This document shows, one piece after another, positions 13,130-13,254 of a stretch of DNA of 13,254 nucleotides. The stretch comes from JAZDGX01 sp043806645. Lineage in GTDB: Bacteria; Eisenbacteria; RBG-16-71-46; CAIMUX01; WJJG01. Every line of letters starts with the position of its first letter. The stretch's first letter is position 1. The stretch is from positions 1 through 13,254 of the forward strand of contig JAZDGX010000227.1 in assembly GCA_043806645.1 (NCBI GenBank), in the 5' to 3' direction. The notes below the pieces were generated by a model, which was given only the letters and a program-made list of their open reading frames with translations, made no database searches and was not told where the DNA came from. Both the position numbers and the translations under genes were made by a program.

Positions 13130-13254
13130 ATGAAGCTGAGAAAGAAAGTCTACGTCGGCGTGGATGTGTTCCAGTGCATCCTGGGCGTGATGGATCGCTT
13201 CATCACGGCTGCCGACTTGCACAGCGACCTGATCGACGAGCTGATGAAGCGCGG
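13130..13254 (+). CDS. start of a downstream gene (thiolase expected), apparently chimeric
   Basis: A strong ribosome-binding site precedes MKLRKKVYVGVDVFQ, and the frame is open to the window edge (41 codons). Only the first seven codons plus perhaps the YVGV stretch are specific to this gene: from 13150 onward the DNA is identical to an internal segment of the dehydrogenase gene, in the same frame. A basic start leading into YVVGVG-like sequence is typical of thiolases that follow 3-hydroxyacyl-CoA dehydrogenases, so the true gene is plausibly a beta-oxidation thiolase; this rests on context and is not shown. The shared Y-V-G-V codons would offer the microhomology for a false join. Confidence 0.45.
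   Translation, partial: MKLRKKVYVGVDVFQCILGVMDRFITAADLHSDLIDELMKR
13150..13254 (+). repeat. 105-bp exact direct repeat, terminal copy
   Basis: Identical to 12488-12592 with no mismatch; the preceding base differs (T versus A), and the copy runs to the last base of the window. An exact copy ending at the edge suggests an assembly or amplification artefact rather than a true duplication. Confidence 0.95.

Overview
The window is a high-GC bacterial chromosomal segment of ordinary gene density. The cell is probably a diderm: there is a lipobox lipoprotein, a twin-arginine secreted phosphatase and the C-terminus of a FapA/DUF342 protein. High GC, a PAS-rich hybrid kinase with a HisKA_3-type HDH box, and a split 5'-nucleotidase would fit a myxobacterial/desulfobacterial lineage or a related uncultured phylum. 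The taxon cannot be fixed from sequence alone. No tRNA, rRNA, CRISPR array, integrase or transposase is visible.

Layout, left to right: (1) The 3' part of a FapA-like gene (+) enters from the left edge and converges on (2) a 965-residue hybrid histidine kinase (-) with four PAS-like domains, an HDH phosphotransfer helix, an ATPase domain and a fused receiver. (3) Upstream of the kinase and co-oriented with it lies a YycJ/WalJ-like metallo-beta-lactamase-fold hydrolase (-). (4) A 283-bp divergent intergenic region carries two candidate promoters whose -35 boxes overlap. (5) To the right is a two-gene operon encoding a 5'-nucleotidase split into two proteins: the C-terminal domain as a lipoprotein, then the catalytic metallophosphatase with a Tat signal. 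(6) Next are two ABC exporter half-transporters, almost certainly a heterodimer, followed by (7) a hemerythrin-domain protein. (8) A small FmdB-type zinc-ribbon gene (-) converges on the hemerythrin gene. (9) An intergenic region of about 300 bp holds 18-bp direct repeats between two outward-facing extended -10 candidates. (10) Last is a 444-residue 3-hydroxyacyl-CoA dehydrogenase (+) and (11) the start of a co-oriented downstream gene.

How the genes work together: the nucleotidase pair is one extracytoplasmic phosphate/nucleoside-salvage module. The two ABC proteins form one exporter with one catalytic and one degenerate ATP site. The dehydrogenase and the gene after it look like the start of a fatty-acid beta-oxidation operon, the usual partner being a thiolase. 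The kinase and the WalJ-like hydrolase may share a transcript, but a functional link is only a suggestion.

The main oddity is at the right edge. The last 105 bases exactly repeat an internal stretch of the dehydrogenase gene, in the same reading frame, directly after a good ribosome-binding site and seven new codons. This looks more like a chimeric contig end than biology, so the last gene should not be interpreted beyond its first few codons. I found no convincing previously undescribed system. The most useful leads are the split nucleotidase with its repeat tail, the complementary ABC degeneracy and the repeat-bearing divergent promoter region.
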